Positions 28,601 to 36,602 of a stretch of DNA of 64,000 nt are shown here, one piece after another (the stretch's first letter is position 1; every line of letters starts with the position of its first letter). The DNA is from Streptomyces sp. CB01249. GTDB taxonomy: Bacteria; Actinomycetota; Actinomycetes; Streptomycetales; Streptomycetaceae. The notes under the pieces are model-generated. The model did not search any database, was not told where the DNA came from, and saw only the letters and a list, made by a program, of their open reading frames with translations. The translations under genes were made by a program, and so were the position numbers. The DNA lies in contig NZ_LISW01000005.1 in NCBI RefSeq assembly GCF_001905735.1, positions 27,969-91,968 on the forward strand, written 5' to 3'.

Positions 28601-29951
28601 GGACGCGGACCTGGACCTGTATCTGCTGGCCCAGTCGGGGCAGCTCATCGCCTCCTCGACCAACGGCGGCTCCCGCGAGTCCATCGTGCTGGACAAGCCC
28701 ACGCCCGGCTACTACCTGCTCTACATCGCGGGTACGGACGTGCCGTCGGGCAGCACCGAGTTCGACATCCAGGACACGATGTTCTCCTCGTCGCTCGGCT
28801 CGGTGACCGTGGACCAGGACAAGCCGGTCAAACTCGGCACCGGGAAGTCCACGAAGGTCAGCGGCCGCCTGGTCGCCGACACCATGCCGCCGTCGGGCCG
28901 CCGTCTGGTGGGCCGGTTCACGCTGGCGAGCGACACCGGCACCCCGCTGGGCAGCGCGGACGTGCTGATCGGCAAGGTCGTCACGCCGCACGCGGAGATC
29001 ACGTCCTCGTTCGGCCCGGCCCTCGCCTTCAGTCTGGACGACAACGGTCGCATGGCCGGATCGAAGCAGGTCTCCGGGCAGAGCCGGCCGATGCGCTGGG
29101 ACGCGGCGAACGGCGTCACTCTGCTCGACAACGCCGGCGCCCGCGACGGCCACGTCCTCAACCAGAGCGGGTCCAAGGGGTACGCGACCGGGCAGCTGAC
29201 GCTCCCCGATGAGGGCACCCGGGCGGCCTTCTGGGACGCGGACGGGAAGCTCACCACCCTGCCGCTGCCCGACTGGGAGACCTACCGCTTCGCGCGCGGC
29301 TTCGCCGTCAACGACTCCGGTACGGTCGTGGGCAACGCCACGGGCAACATCACCGACCCGGCGACCGGCCGCAGCCTTGAGGTGAACGAGGGCTTCGTCT
29401 GGAACGCGGCCACCGGATTCCGCAGGCTGCCGCACCTCACCGAGGGCCGGAACCTGACGGAGCCGCTCGCCGTCAACAACGCCGGCACGGTGATCGGCCA
29501 CTCCTCCAAGGACGGCCGGCGCCGCGCCGTGAAGTGGGACGCGGACGGGAAGATCACCGACCTGGGCACGCTGCCGGGCATGGCCGACAGCTACGCCGAG
29601 TCGGTCAACGCCTCCGGTGAGATCGTCGGGACCAGCGGCGACGACGCGTTCGTCCTGAAGCCCGGTGGCACCATGACCCGGCTCCCCGACTTCGGCTTCG
29701 ACGCCCACGCGCTGAAGGTGAACGACGCCGGCTGGATCATGGGCACCGCGCAGACCGCGCCGGACACGGAGACCGCCGTGGTCTGGGACCCCCAGGGCCG
29801 CATGTACGAGCTGTCGGCCATGACCGGCACCACGCGCTTCGTGCCGCTGGAGGGCATCTCCCTCAACAACCGGGGCGAGGTGGCCTACTACGCCATGGAC
29901 ATCCAGGAAGGGGGCTCGACCAAGGTCGTCCTGGCCGAGCTGCCTTCCTGA
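25662..29951 (+). CDS. Large secreted S8 protease 3 with HAF repeats
   Basis: This 1429-residue secreted protease has a basic signal peptide (residues 1-36), then S8 residues Asp213 (VGILDTGVD), His395 (GAHATHVAG, with Ala where Gly is usual) and Ser591 (NGTSMASPQAAG). About 180 residues separate Asp and His, far more than in subtilisin, and include the Asp-rich stretch DVNRDGDYKDVFGVLYRKAD. A PPC-like domain lies near residues 975-1030 (DADLDLYLL). From about 1110 onward there are HAF-type repeats (AVNDSGTVVGN, AVNNAGTVIGH, SVNASGEIVGT). AAAGGG precedes the ATG. Confidence 0.9.
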   Translation: MSRPITTRRRRRFTAAVLAAGLTGSLLSLSALPAQAADVPHPLGAAVPDAPKKALTAPRDKLGAHDRTLLQKAESRKAKTVTVLLATREGDTGALRKKVADLGGRVARADDKLGYVRATVPTGKVTALAALSSVRAVDLNETYKIPDPSPVTTEDREKDKQGHDGHGPATPKAPGRTTPADNPYLPVAETGSTGFTEDHRTWDGRGVTVGILDTGVDLAHPALRTTTTGQPKIKDWVTATDPVTDGDPTWLEMRLKVTAKDGTFRYGGVDYKAPDGDYEFQLFKESDTWGGELEGDVNRDGDYKDVFGVLYRKADHRVWVDADLDRTFGDADVVEPYAKSGKWATFGKDDPDTAVAESMPFTVEYRDDVDLSARGGTSVGKKADFVSIGIVSGAHATHVAGITAGHGLFGGTMDGAAPGARIVSERVCLFAAGCTAYALTEGMIDVVVNKGADVVNLSIGGLPALNDGVNVRSVLYNRLIDQYGVHIVSSAGNDGPGMNTVSDPAVADQVIAVGASVSKDTWWADYGSEVKDRQSLFPFSARGPREDGGMKPEIVAPGAAVSSIPTWLPGEGVPQAGYELPPGYGMFNGTSMASPQAAGAVAVLLSAASASHVKVSPAGMRTALTSSATYLPDQPAYAQGAGLVSVPAAWKLLAKGPKPTAYSVEAPVCGVLAGMLTTPESGTGVYNRCSPVDGGQPLHRPKNYTVKLTRTGSGSREARLSWLGNDGTFSAPRSVRLDQDRATSVTVRAQAKSTGAHSALLRVDDPATPGTDLLVPVTVVAAADPAKPSYAVSTAGTVDRNATRSFFVSVPKGAAALKVDLSGVSRDSQTRFLAVDPQGLPVEDTAVSRCYTHFSDEADCTSGSRTYAQPMPGVWEFEVEARRTSPQLTNPYRLTATVQGATLDPASSVIDEAALHSATEKSFTAVNRFAPVTAHAVGGALGALSEAHPTVADQQMTGKQVTVPRDATRFEVSMGNASDPDADLDLYLLAQSGQLIASSTNGGSRESIVLDKPTPGYYLLYIAGTDVPSGSTEFDIQDTMFSSSLGSVTVDQDKPVKLGTGKSTKVSGRLVADTMPPSGRRLVGRFTLASDTGTPLGSADVLIGKVVTPHAEITSSFGPALAFSLDDNGRMAGSKQVSGQSRPMRWDAANGVTLLDNAGARDGHVLNQSGSKGYATGQLTLPDEGTRAAFWDADGKLTTLPLPDWETYRFARGFAVNDSGTVVGNATGNITDPATGRSLEVNEGFVWNAATGFRRLPHLTEGRNLTEPLAVNNAGTVIGHSSKDGRRRAVKWDADGKITDLGTLPGMADSYAESVNASGEIVGTSGDDAFVLKPGGTMTRLPDFGFDAHALKVNDAGWIMGTAQTAPDTETAVVWDPQGRMYELSAMTGTTRFVPLEGISLNNRGEVAYYAMDIQEGGSTKVVLAELPS

Positions 29952-29960
29952 CCCCCTCGT

Positions 29961-30002
29961 CCGCCCTCCCCGCCGCCGGGTGTCCGGTGGCGGGGAGGGC
30001 GG
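29961..30002. terminator. Terminator between protease 3 and the SpoIIE phosphatase
   Basis: Perfect 14-bp arms (29961-29974 and 29989-30002) lie between convergent genes. Confidence 0.75.
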
Positions 30003-30009
30003 CGCGCTC

Positions 30010-31185
30010 TCAGGCCCTCAGCCGAGCGGCGATCGGGCAGTCCTCCACGGCGCACACATCGCAACCGAGCTCCGCCGCCCGGAGCGGGACCTGGGCAGCG
30101 CCGCCCCGCAGGACACCGCCGGCCCCCGCCGGACCGTCGAACTCCAGGAGCAGCAGAGCCGAATCGTCCGCCCCGCACGGCGCGGCGTGCCGGTGCACGT
30201 CCTCCCGCATCCTGGCCAGGCAGCGCTCGACCGGCGCGTCGCGCAGCAGTCCGCTGTGCGAGCCGAGCGGGTAGAAGCGGCCGTCCTCGTCCCGGGCCTC
30301 GGCCAGTCCGTCGGTGTGGAACAGCACGCGGTCCCCGTCGTGCAGCAGGCCCCGGTGACGTCCTGGCCGGCCGTCCCCCAGGGCATCGAGCCCGAGCGGC
30401 ATCCCGGGCCGGTCCGGCTCGGTCCACGTCACTCCGCCGCCCGCCCGGACCACCAGCGGCGCCGGATGGCCGTAGTTGAGCACGGTCATCCGGCCGTCCG
30501 AGGTCAGCTCGGCGAGCACGGCGGTGGCGAACCGTTCGTCGTCGGGCCGGCGGGCCAGGGCGCACGCCAGGCGCACACCGACCTCGTCCAGGCTCGGCGA
30601 CACCGCCGCGTACTCCCGGAACGCGCCCAGCAGGGCCGCCGCGAGCCCGGCGGCCCGCAGCCCCTTCCCCTGGACGTCCCCCATCAGCACCCGGACGCCG
30701 CCCCGGACGGGCACCACCTCGTAGAAGTCGCCGCCGATCCGCGCCGCGTCCGCCGCGGACTCGTACGACGCCGCGAGGTGCACGGGCCCCGCCGTCTCGG
30801 GGACCGACGGGGCCAGGGCGTCCTGGGCGGTGGCGGCCACGTCGCGCATCACGGCGTGCCCGCTCTCGTGGCCCTGCCGGATGCGCGCCGCCACGGTGGC
30901 GACGGCGGTGACGACGGCGACGGCCAGCAGCGACACCGCCGCTCTGGGGGACGTGAGCACGTCGTCGTGGTACGCCAGCACCGTGGCCCAGACCGCCGCG
31001 AAGAGGCCGGTGCCGACGACGGCCGGAGGGCGCCCGCGTGCCGAGGCGACGACCGGGCCCACCGCGTAGAGGGCGAGCAGCTTCACCTCCTCCCCCAGCA
31101 CCAGGTCGAGCAGGGCGATGCCGAGTACGGCCCAGGCGCCGCCGCAGTCGAGATGCTTGAAGGTCGGCATTCTCGGGTTCTTCAT
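30010..31185 (-). CDS. Membrane PP2C/SpoIIE-type serine phosphatase
   Basis: This 391-residue protein has three or four N-terminal membrane segments (AWAVLGIALLDLVL, LLALYAVGPVVASA, AVSLLAVAVVTAVATVA) and a cytoplasmic PP2C domain of the SpoIIE/RsbU type. Metal-binding motifs ARIGGDFYEV, GDVQGKGLRAA and FHTDGLAEARD are intact. Such enzymes dephosphorylate anti-anti-sigma factors or similar partners; none is nearby. The tail has a cysteine cluster, CDVCAVEDC. It lies 37 bp downstream of the glycosyltransferase gene in the same direction and is probably co-transcribed. AGGGAGAG precedes the ATG. Confidence 0.85.
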   Translation of the reverse strand: MKNPRMPTFKHLDCGGAWAVLGIALLDLVLGEEVKLLALYAVGPVVASARGRPPAVVGTGLFAAVWATVLAYHDDVLTSPRAAVSLLAVAVVTAVATVAARIRQGHESGHAVMRDVAATAQDALAPSVPETAGPVHLAASYESAADAARIGGDFYEVVPVRGGVRVLMGDVQGKGLRAAGLAAALLGAFREYAAVSPSLDEVGVRLACALARRPDDERFATAVLAELTSDGRMTVLNYGHPAPLVVRAGGGVTWTEPDRPGMPLGLDALGDGRPGRHRGLLHDGDRVLFHTDGLAEARDEDGRFYPLGSHSGLLRDAPVERCLARMREDVHRHAAPCGADDSALLLLEFDGPAGAGGVLRGGAAQVPLRAAELGCDVCAVEDCPIAARLRA

Positions 31186-31222
31186 GACTCTCCCTCTACG
31201 GATGCCCCGGTCCCGGGACGTC

Positions 31223-32557
31223 TCAGACCTCGATGGCGACCCTGCCGTCGGCCGCGGTCTCGGCGTTGCGCCGGGTCTTCGCCCAGCCCGTACGGCCCCG
31301 CAGCAGCCGGACGAAGCCGCGCGCCGAGACGATGAACAGGTGGTACGCGTACAGCCAGAGCGCGATCCCCCAGAGCACCCCGGTGAGCCGCGACCGTTCG
31401 GGGGCGAACTCGCGGCGGTAGACCGGGCCCCACAGCACGAACGGGACGACCGACAGGAGGCCCAGGGCCAGCGCGACCGGCCAGGCGGAGAGCACCACAT
31501 GGGCGGCCTCGCCGTCGATGACGAGCGCGGTCAGCATGAGGACGCTCAGCAGCAGGGTCGCGAGATGGGCGACCGGCTGGAAGAAGGTGTACAGGCACTC
31601 CAGCACGCCCTTGGCCGAGTAGTGCCGGGAGCCGGTGATCCGGCCCGCGTACCGCACGCACTGGATGTTGCCCTGAGCCCAGCGGGTGCGCTGGGTGAGG
31701 AAGCGCCGGGTGCGCGGCAAGGCCTCCTGGGTGACCCAGGTGTCCGCCAGATGGGTCACGCCGTAGCCGGCCAGCCGCATCCGGACGCCCAGCTCGTAGT
31801 CCTCCAGGAGCGCCGCGCGCGCCCAGGGGCGGCCGTGCTCCGCCGCGATCCGGTCGAGCGCGGTGAGCCGGGTGAACTGGCCGTTGCCGCCGAGGCCCAC
31901 GGAGCCGGTGCGGCGGCGCAGGAGTTGCATGCCGGTGTTGGACACGGCGAACTCCGCGTCCTGCATGCGGATCAGGAGCCGGGCACAGGCGTTGGCGAGC
32001 CTGCCCCGGCCGGGCAGCGGGCGGGCGTCCTCGACGTTGCGCATGCGGACGCCGATCTGCACCCCGCCGGTCTCCGGGTCGCCGAAGCCGTCGGGGCCCG
32101 CCGCGTGGGCGAGCGCGTCCGGCGACAGCCTGCCGTCGGCATCGACCACACAGACGACGGCCCGGTCCCGGCCGGGCTCCCCGGAGAGTGCCGCGTACGC
32201 GGCGTTGAGCGCGGCGCCCTTGCCTTTGCGGGCGTCGGGCAGCCGCCGGGAGACGAGGTGCACCCGGTCGTCACGGGCGGCGAGCGCGCCCACGATCGCG
32301 CCCGTCCGGTCCTCGCTCGCGTCGTCGATCACCCAGACGTGCCCGCCCGGGAAGTCGGCGCGCAGCCGGTTCACGGTGGTCCCGATGACGGCCTCCTCGT
32401 CACGGCAGGGCACGAAGAAGTGCCAGCCGAAGGCGTCGGGATCGCCGGTACGGGAGGGCCGCCGGCGGGCGTAGGCCCGGCGGGCACCGGCCCAGTAGAG
32501 GAGGAAGCAGGCGAGCAGGAGGAACGGGAAGACATAGAGGAAGAGATCGAGGACCAT
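31223..32557 (-). CDS. Membrane GT2 glycosyltransferase (hyaluronan/poly-N-acetylhexosamine synthase-like)
   Basis: This 444-residue processive-type GT2 has an N-terminal membrane helix (LFLYVFPFLLLACFLLYWAG), a cytoplasmic GT-A domain and three or four C-terminal membrane segments. Motifs: VIDDASEDRTG, VVDADGRLSPD (DxD), LLEDYELGVRM (catalytic ED) and QRTRWAQG (the Q/RxxRW motif of processive synthases). It probably polymerises an NDP-sugar and exports the chain. The adjacent UDP-GlcNAc 2-epimerase makes UDP-ManNAc or UDP-GlcNAc plausible donors. AGGAG precedes the ATG at 32557. Confidence 0.85.
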   Translation of the reverse strand: MVLDLFLYVFPFLLLACFLLYWAGARRAYARRRPSRTGDPDAFGWHFFVPCRDEEAVIGTTVNRLRADFPGGHVWVIDDASEDRTGAIVGALAARDDRVHLVSRRLPDARKGKGAALNAAYAALSGEPGRDRAVVCVVDADGRLSPDALAHAAGPDGFGDPETGGVQIGVRMRNVEDARPLPGRGRLANACARLLIRMQDAEFAVSNTGMQLLRRRTGSVGLGGNGQFTRLTALDRIAAEHGRPWARAALLEDYELGVRMRLAGYGVTHLADTWVTQEALPRTRRFLTQRTRWAQGNIQCVRYAGRITGSRHYSAKGVLECLYTFFQPVAHLATLLLSVLMLTALVIDGEAAHVVLSAWPVALALGLLSVVPFVLWGPVYRREFAPERSRLTGVLWGIALWLYAYHLFIVSARGFVRLLRGRTGWAKTRRNAETAADGRVAIEV

Positions 32558-32603
32558 GCGGACGCTCCTGGGAGGCGGCGGGCGGTGGCGGACGCTCCGG
32601 GGC

Positions 32604-33737
32604 TCAGACGGGCACCGGGCCGGGCACACCGCCCGGCAGCGCCACGTCCGCGGTGAGACCGGCGATCCGGCGCGAGGCGCCGCCGTCGCCGTACGGGCTG
32701 GGCAGTCCGGCGAGCCGCCGCAGGCCGTCCGGACCCTCGGCGAGCCTGCGGCGCGCGGCGGTCTCGATACCGAGGCCGGGCTCCACGAGGTCCGCGAAGT
32801 CGGTGAGGGATTCGGGCCGTTCGGTGGACCGGCGGACGACGACGAGCGGCCGGCCGAGGACGGTGGCCTCCTCCTGGATGCCGCCCGAGTCGGAGATGAT
32901 CAGCGCCGCGTGCCGGGCGAGGGCCAGGAAGGTGCCGTAGCCCGTCGGCGGCACGACGGTGACCGGGTCGAGCAGCGGCCACAGTCCCGCCTCCTCGATA
33001 CGGGCCCGGGTACGCGGGTGCAGGGGCATGACGACCGGCAGCCGCTTGGCGAGGCCCGCGAGTTCGCCGAGCACGACGGCCAGCACGGCTGGGTCGTCGG
33101 TGTTCTCCGGGCGGTGCACGGTGGCCAGGACGTAGCCGTCCGCGTCGAGCCCGTGGTCGGCGAGGAGGCGGGACCGCTCGTCCGGCGGCGGCAGATGGTC
33201 GTGGACCGCCTCGACCACGGTGTTGCCGGTGACGGCGATGCGGTCCGTGTCGATCCCCTCCTCGATGAGGTGGGCGCGGTTGTCGGGGGTGGCGGCGCAC
33301 AGCACGTCCGCCAGCCGGTCGATGAGGACCCGGTTGTGTTCCTCGGGCATGTTCCGGTCGTGGCTGCGCAGCCCCGCCTCGACGTGGACGAGCGGCAGCG
33401 AGCGGGCGTTGGCGGCGAGGGCGCCGGAGAGGGCGGCGTTGGTGTCGCCCTGGACGACGACCGCGCGCGGCGGGTCGGCCGCGAACCGCTGGTCGAGACC
33501 GGTGAGCGCGGCGCCGACCTGCACCGCCCTGGGCCGCCCGCCGACACCGGTGAGGAAGCGTGGCTCGGGCAGCCCGAACTCTTCGAGGAAGCCTCCGGAC
33601 AGGCCCCCGTCGTAGTGCTGGCCGGTGTGCACGACCCGGGCGGCGGGCCCGAGCACCCGGATCAGCTCGGCGAGTTTGACCAGCTCGGGGCGGGTGCCGA
33701 GGACGACGGCGACGCTGTGGGAAGGAAGAGTAGCCAT
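32604..33737 (-). CDS. wecB: UDP-N-acetylglucosamine 2-epimerase (non-hydrolysing)
   Basis: This 377-residue GT-B-fold enzyme interconverts UDP-GlcNAc and UDP-ManNAc. Family motifs are LGTRPELVKLAELI, VVHTGQHYD, VVVQGDTNAALSGALAA, HVEAGLRSHDRNMPEEHNR, ATVHRPENTDD and SDSGGIQEEATVLGRP. The start MATLPSHS at 33737 fits the family. It is first in a minus-strand string with the GT2 (46-bp gap) and the phosphatase, probably one operon devoted to an N-acetylhexosamine-containing surface polymer. Confidence 0.92.
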   Translation of the reverse strand: MATLPSHSVAVVLGTRPELVKLAELIRVLGPAARVVHTGQHYDGGLSGGFLEEFGLPEPRFLTGVGGRPRAVQVGAALTGLDQRFAADPPRAVVVQGDTNAALSGALAANARSLPLVHVEAGLRSHDRNMPEEHNRVLIDRLADVLCAATPDNRAHLIEEGIDTDRIAVTGNTVVEAVHDHLPPPDERSRLLADHGLDADGYVLATVHRPENTDDPAVLAVVLGELAGLAKRLPVVMPLHPRTRARIEEAGLWPLLDPVTVVPPTGYGTFLALARHAALIISDSGGIQEEATVLGRPLVVVRRSTERPESLTDFADLVEPGLGIETAARRRLAEGPDGLRRLAGLPSPYGDGGASRRIAGLTADVALPGGVPGPVPV

Positions 33738-33776
33738 GCCCCCGAGTCTTGATGAACATGGTTGCCAAAACAGCTG

Positions 33777-33790
33777 CGACAACGTTGTCG
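33777..33790. promoter_or_regulatory. Palindrome upstream of wecB
   Basis: CGACAACGTTGTCG is a perfect 14-bp palindrome 40 bp before wecB. On the minus strand it is flanked by two GCAACC copies 34 bp apart. It may be an operator, possibly for the neighbouring OmpR-type regulator. Confidence 0.4.
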
Positions 33791-33858
33791 AACGGTTGCT
33801 TCCGGTGCGGGGCGGCCATCGGGGACGTACGACAGGGTCGTTCTGCCCTCCCGCGGAC

Positions 33859-34545
33859 TCACTCGGCTCCGCCGACGAAGCGGTAGCCGACGCCCCGCAC
33901 CGACTCGACCGGGTCCGGCACTCCGGCACCGGCCGCCGAGGTCAGCTTGCGGCGGACCCGGAGCACGGCGAACTTCACCCGGTCCCGGCCGAGCGCGGTC
34001 GTGTCGTGCCACACCCGGTCGAGCAGGACTTCCGTGGTGACGACGGCGCCCCGGTTGCGTACGAGCAATTGCAGCAGCCGGTACTCGATGTCGCTGAGGC
34101 GGACCTCGGCCCCGTGCCACAGGACGGTCCGGCGGTCCGCGAGCAGCCTGAGGTGGCTGCTCACCTCGTCCCCGACCCGCCCCGCACCGGACCGGCGCAG
34201 CAGGGCCTCGACCCGGGCCAGCAGCTCCTCGTTCCGGAACGGCTTGACCACGTAGTCGTCGGCGCCGCCGCGCAGCCCGCGCACCAGGTCCGCGAGGTCG
34301 TCGCGGGCGGAGAGGACGATGACCGGGAGGTCGCTCATGTCCCGGGTCCGGGCCAGCACCCGCCAGCCGTCCAGCCCGGGCACTCCCAGATCGAGCAGCA
34401 TCAGGGCCGGCCGCTCCTCGAACAGCAGCCGCAGCGCGTCCCGGCCGTCGGCGGCGTGCAGCACCTCGTACCCGTCCCCCGCGAGCAGCTCGCGCAACGC
34501 CAGGGCCGACGCCGGGTCGTCCTCCACGATCAAGAGTCTCGGCAT
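33859..34545 (-). CDS. OmpR-family response regulator (orphan)
   Basis: This 228-residue two-component regulator has a receiver domain (acidic triad EDD at residues 8-10, phosphoacceptor Asp52 in LMLLDLGVPG, Lys in VVKPF) and a C-terminal winged helix (LSDIEYRLLQLLVRNRGAVV, DRVKFAVLRVRRKL, VRGVGYRF). No histidine kinase gene is adjacent. It lies 121 bp upstream of wecB in the same direction, so control of the polysaccharide-like operon is a reasonable guess. The ATG at 34545 begins MPRLLIVEDD, as the family does. Confidence 0.9.
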   Translation of the reverse strand: MPRLLIVEDDPASALALRELLAGDGYEVLHAADGRDALRLLFEERPALMLLDLGVPGLDGWRVLARTRDMSDLPVIVLSARDDLADLVRGLRGGADDYVVKPFRNEELLARVEALLRRSGAGRVGDEVSSHLRLLADRRTVLWHGAEVRLSDIEYRLLQLLVRNRGAVVTTEVLLDRVWHDTTALGRDRVKFAVLRVRRKLTSAAGAGVPDPVESVRGVGYRFVGGAE

Positions 34546-34692
34546 CGCGGACCGTCGCCCTCCAGGCAGTCCGTCCCGCGCCGGCACGTGCGCGGCGCGG
34601 GCGGGCACGTACTTCGAGTGAACCAGCAATGCCCGTCCACCGCCCACCGCGCACGGAAAGCGGAACGGCCGCCGCGCGGGTAGACAGGGCGT

Positions 34693-35157
34693 ATGCAGAC
34701 CTTTCTCCCCTACTCCGGCTTCACGGAGTCGGCCGCCGTCCTGGACGCCAGGCGGCTCGGCAAGCAGCGGGTGGAGGCTCTGCAGGTGTTCCGCGGCCTG
34801 ACCGTGCCGGGATACGGGTGGCGCAGGCATCCGGCGGTGCGGATGTGGGCCGGGTACGAGGAGGCGCTCGTCCGGTACGGGCTCGACGTCTGCGCGGTCT
34901 GGACGGCCGAGGGGCGCGCCGACACCTGCGCCGGCACCCTCGTCCACGACTACCGGGCCCACACGGACGGCGCGCCGGTCCGCCCGCAGCCCGAGCTGGC
35001 GGCGGAGGGGGAGCTTCCACCGTGGCTGGGGGACCCGGATTTCCACCGGAGCCATCAGTCGGCGCTGGTCCGCAAGGACCCGGAGCACTACCGGGGCCGG
35101 TTTCCCGATGTGCCGGACGACCTGCCGTACGTGTGGCCTTCGTCGGACCGGGCCTAG
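34693..35157 (+). CDS. MSMEG_6728-family protein (pyrimidine-dimer glycosylase-like)
   Basis: This 154-residue protein begins MQTFLPYSGFTESAAVLDAR, then RLGKQRVEALQ, the hallmark of the MSMEG_6728 group, distantly related to T4 endonuclease V-like proteins. Other conserved stretches are HPAVRMWAGYEEAL and FHRSHQSALVRKDPEHY. A DNA-repair role is suggested by family resemblance only; catalysis has not been shown as far as I know. It is a soluble single gene with no operon partner. Confidence 0.85.
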   Translation: MQTFLPYSGFTESAAVLDARRLGKQRVEALQVFRGLTVPGYGWRRHPAVRMWAGYEEALVRYGLDVCAVWTAEGRADTCAGTLVHDYRAHTDGAPVRPQPELAAEGELPPWLGDPDFHRSHQSALVRKDPEHYRGRFPDVPDDLPYVWPSSDRA

Positions 35158-35179
35158 GGCGTCAGCGGCCTCAGCACCC

Positions 35180-36592
35180 TCAGCCGGTCGGGCCGAACCG
35201 CCGCAGGTAGGCGTCGAGGCCGTCCGGTGTGGTGCCGGTCCAGCCGATGTACCCGTCCGGCCGTACGAGGAAGAGCCCGGTGCCGTACGCGCCGGGCGCA
35301 CTCCCGCTCACCACCCGGGCGACCGGTCCGCCGGGGGCGGCGGGTGCGTCGGTCCCGAGCGCGAGCAGCGTCCAGTGCGGACCCCGGAAGGCGTCGAAGA
35401 GCCGTACGCCGTCCACGGTCCCGTCGGGGGCGCGGTCGCCGGCCCGGAGCGCGCCCTCCGGGACCGTCTCGCGCGTCTCCTCGGTGAGCGGCGACTCGCG
35501 GTATCCGAGGCCCAGTTGGCGGGTGGCACCGCCTCGGCGGACCTCGCCGCGGTGGACGCCGGTGGACAGGTCGAGCATCTGGGCGGCGACCGGGCGCCGC
35601 TCCTCCTCGTAGCTGTCCAGAAGCGCGGCCGGGGCGCCGCCCGTCAGGACCGCGCCCAGCTTCCAGCCCAGGTTGTAGGCGTCCTGGACGCTGGTGTTCA
35701 GGCCCTGGCCGCCCGCCGGGGAGTGCACATGCGCGGCGTCCCCGGCGAGGAAGACCCGGCCCGCCCGGAAGCGGTCGGCCAGGGCGGCGCGGGGGCGGAA
35801 GTCCGAGGCCCAGCGCACCTCGGTCACGGCCTCGGCGGAGAGGTGCGAGCGCTCGGCGACGACCTTGCGGATGCCGTCCGGGGTGAGGTCGACGTCGGCG
35901 CCCTCCGCGAACCGGGCGGTCACCTGGAAGTCCTCGGTGCCGGCCAGCGGCCAGATCGCGAGGTGGTCGTCGCCGTCGCGGGGCGGGAAGATGTGCCAGT
36001 TGTCGCGGTCCAGGCCGGTGATCCGGACGTCCGCGACCAGCATCGGGTTCGGGTCGACGGTCTCCCCCGTCATCCCGATGCCCAGCGCGCGGCGCACCGC
36101 GGACCGGCCGCCGTCGGCGGCGACCAGATAGCGGCCGCGCACCGTACCGCCGCCGGAGAGCCGCACGGTGACGCCCTCCGCGTCCTGCGTGAGGCCGGCC
36201 GCCTCCCGGCCGGAGGCGACCTCGCCGCCCAGTTCGGCCAGCCGCGCGGCCAGGATCTCCTGGGTGCGCCACTGCGGCACCATCCACGGTGTGTTGTACG
36301 GCGAGTCCTCGCTCGGCTCGACCGGGTCGAACAGGTGGTGCTCGCCGACCCGCTCGCCGTCGCGCCAGACCATGCCGACCGGGTAGGTGCCGCCCGCCGC
36401 GTGGATCGCGTCGATGACCCCGAGGTCGTCGAAGACCTCCATGGTGCGGGGCTGGAGGCCCTTGCCCCGGGAGCCGGGGAACAGCTCGTCCGCGCGTTCC
36501 AGGACGAGCGCGTGCACGCCGCGCCGGGCCAGGTCCACTCCGAGGGCCAGACCGGTGGGGCCCGCGCCGACGATCACGACATCCGCGTCCAT
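35180..36592 (-). CDS. FAD-dependent aromatic monooxygenase (PheA/TfdB type)
   Basis: This 470-residue flavoprotein hydroxylase of the group including Rox rifampicin monooxygenases and polyketide hydroxylases uses NAD(P)H and O2. Motifs: VVIVGAGPTGLALGVDLARR (Rossmann), YLVAADGGRSAVRR (DG motif) and VFLAGDAAHVHSPAGGQGLN (GD motif). The C-terminal thioredoxin-like domain is present. It is divergent from a TetR repressor with two palindromic operators, one overlapping the ribosome site AAGGAGAA. This suggests inducible modification of an aromatic compound or antibiotic; the substrate is unknown. Confidence 0.9.
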   Translation of the reverse strand: MDADVVIVGAGPTGLALGVDLARRGVHALVLERADELFPGSRGKGLQPRTMEVFDDLGVIDAIHAAGGTYPVGMVWRDGERVGEHHLFDPVEPSEDSPYNTPWMVPQWRTQEILAARLAELGGEVASGREAAGLTQDAEGVTVRLSGGGTVRGRYLVAADGGRSAVRRALGIGMTGETVDPNPMLVADVRITGLDRDNWHIFPPRDGDDHLAIWPLAGTEDFQVTARFAEGADVDLTPDGIRKVVAERSHLSAEAVTEVRWASDFRPRAALADRFRAGRVFLAGDAAHVHSPAGGQGLNTSVQDAYNLGWKLGAVLTGGAPAALLDSYEEERRPVAAQMLDLSTGVHRGEVRRGGATRQLGLGYRESPLTEETRETVPEGALRAGDRAPDGTVDGVRLFDAFRGPHWTLLALGTDAPAAPGGPVARVVSGSAPGAYGTGLFLVRPDGYIGWTGTTPDGLDAYLRRFGPTG

Positions 36593-36602
36593 GACGATTC
36601 TC

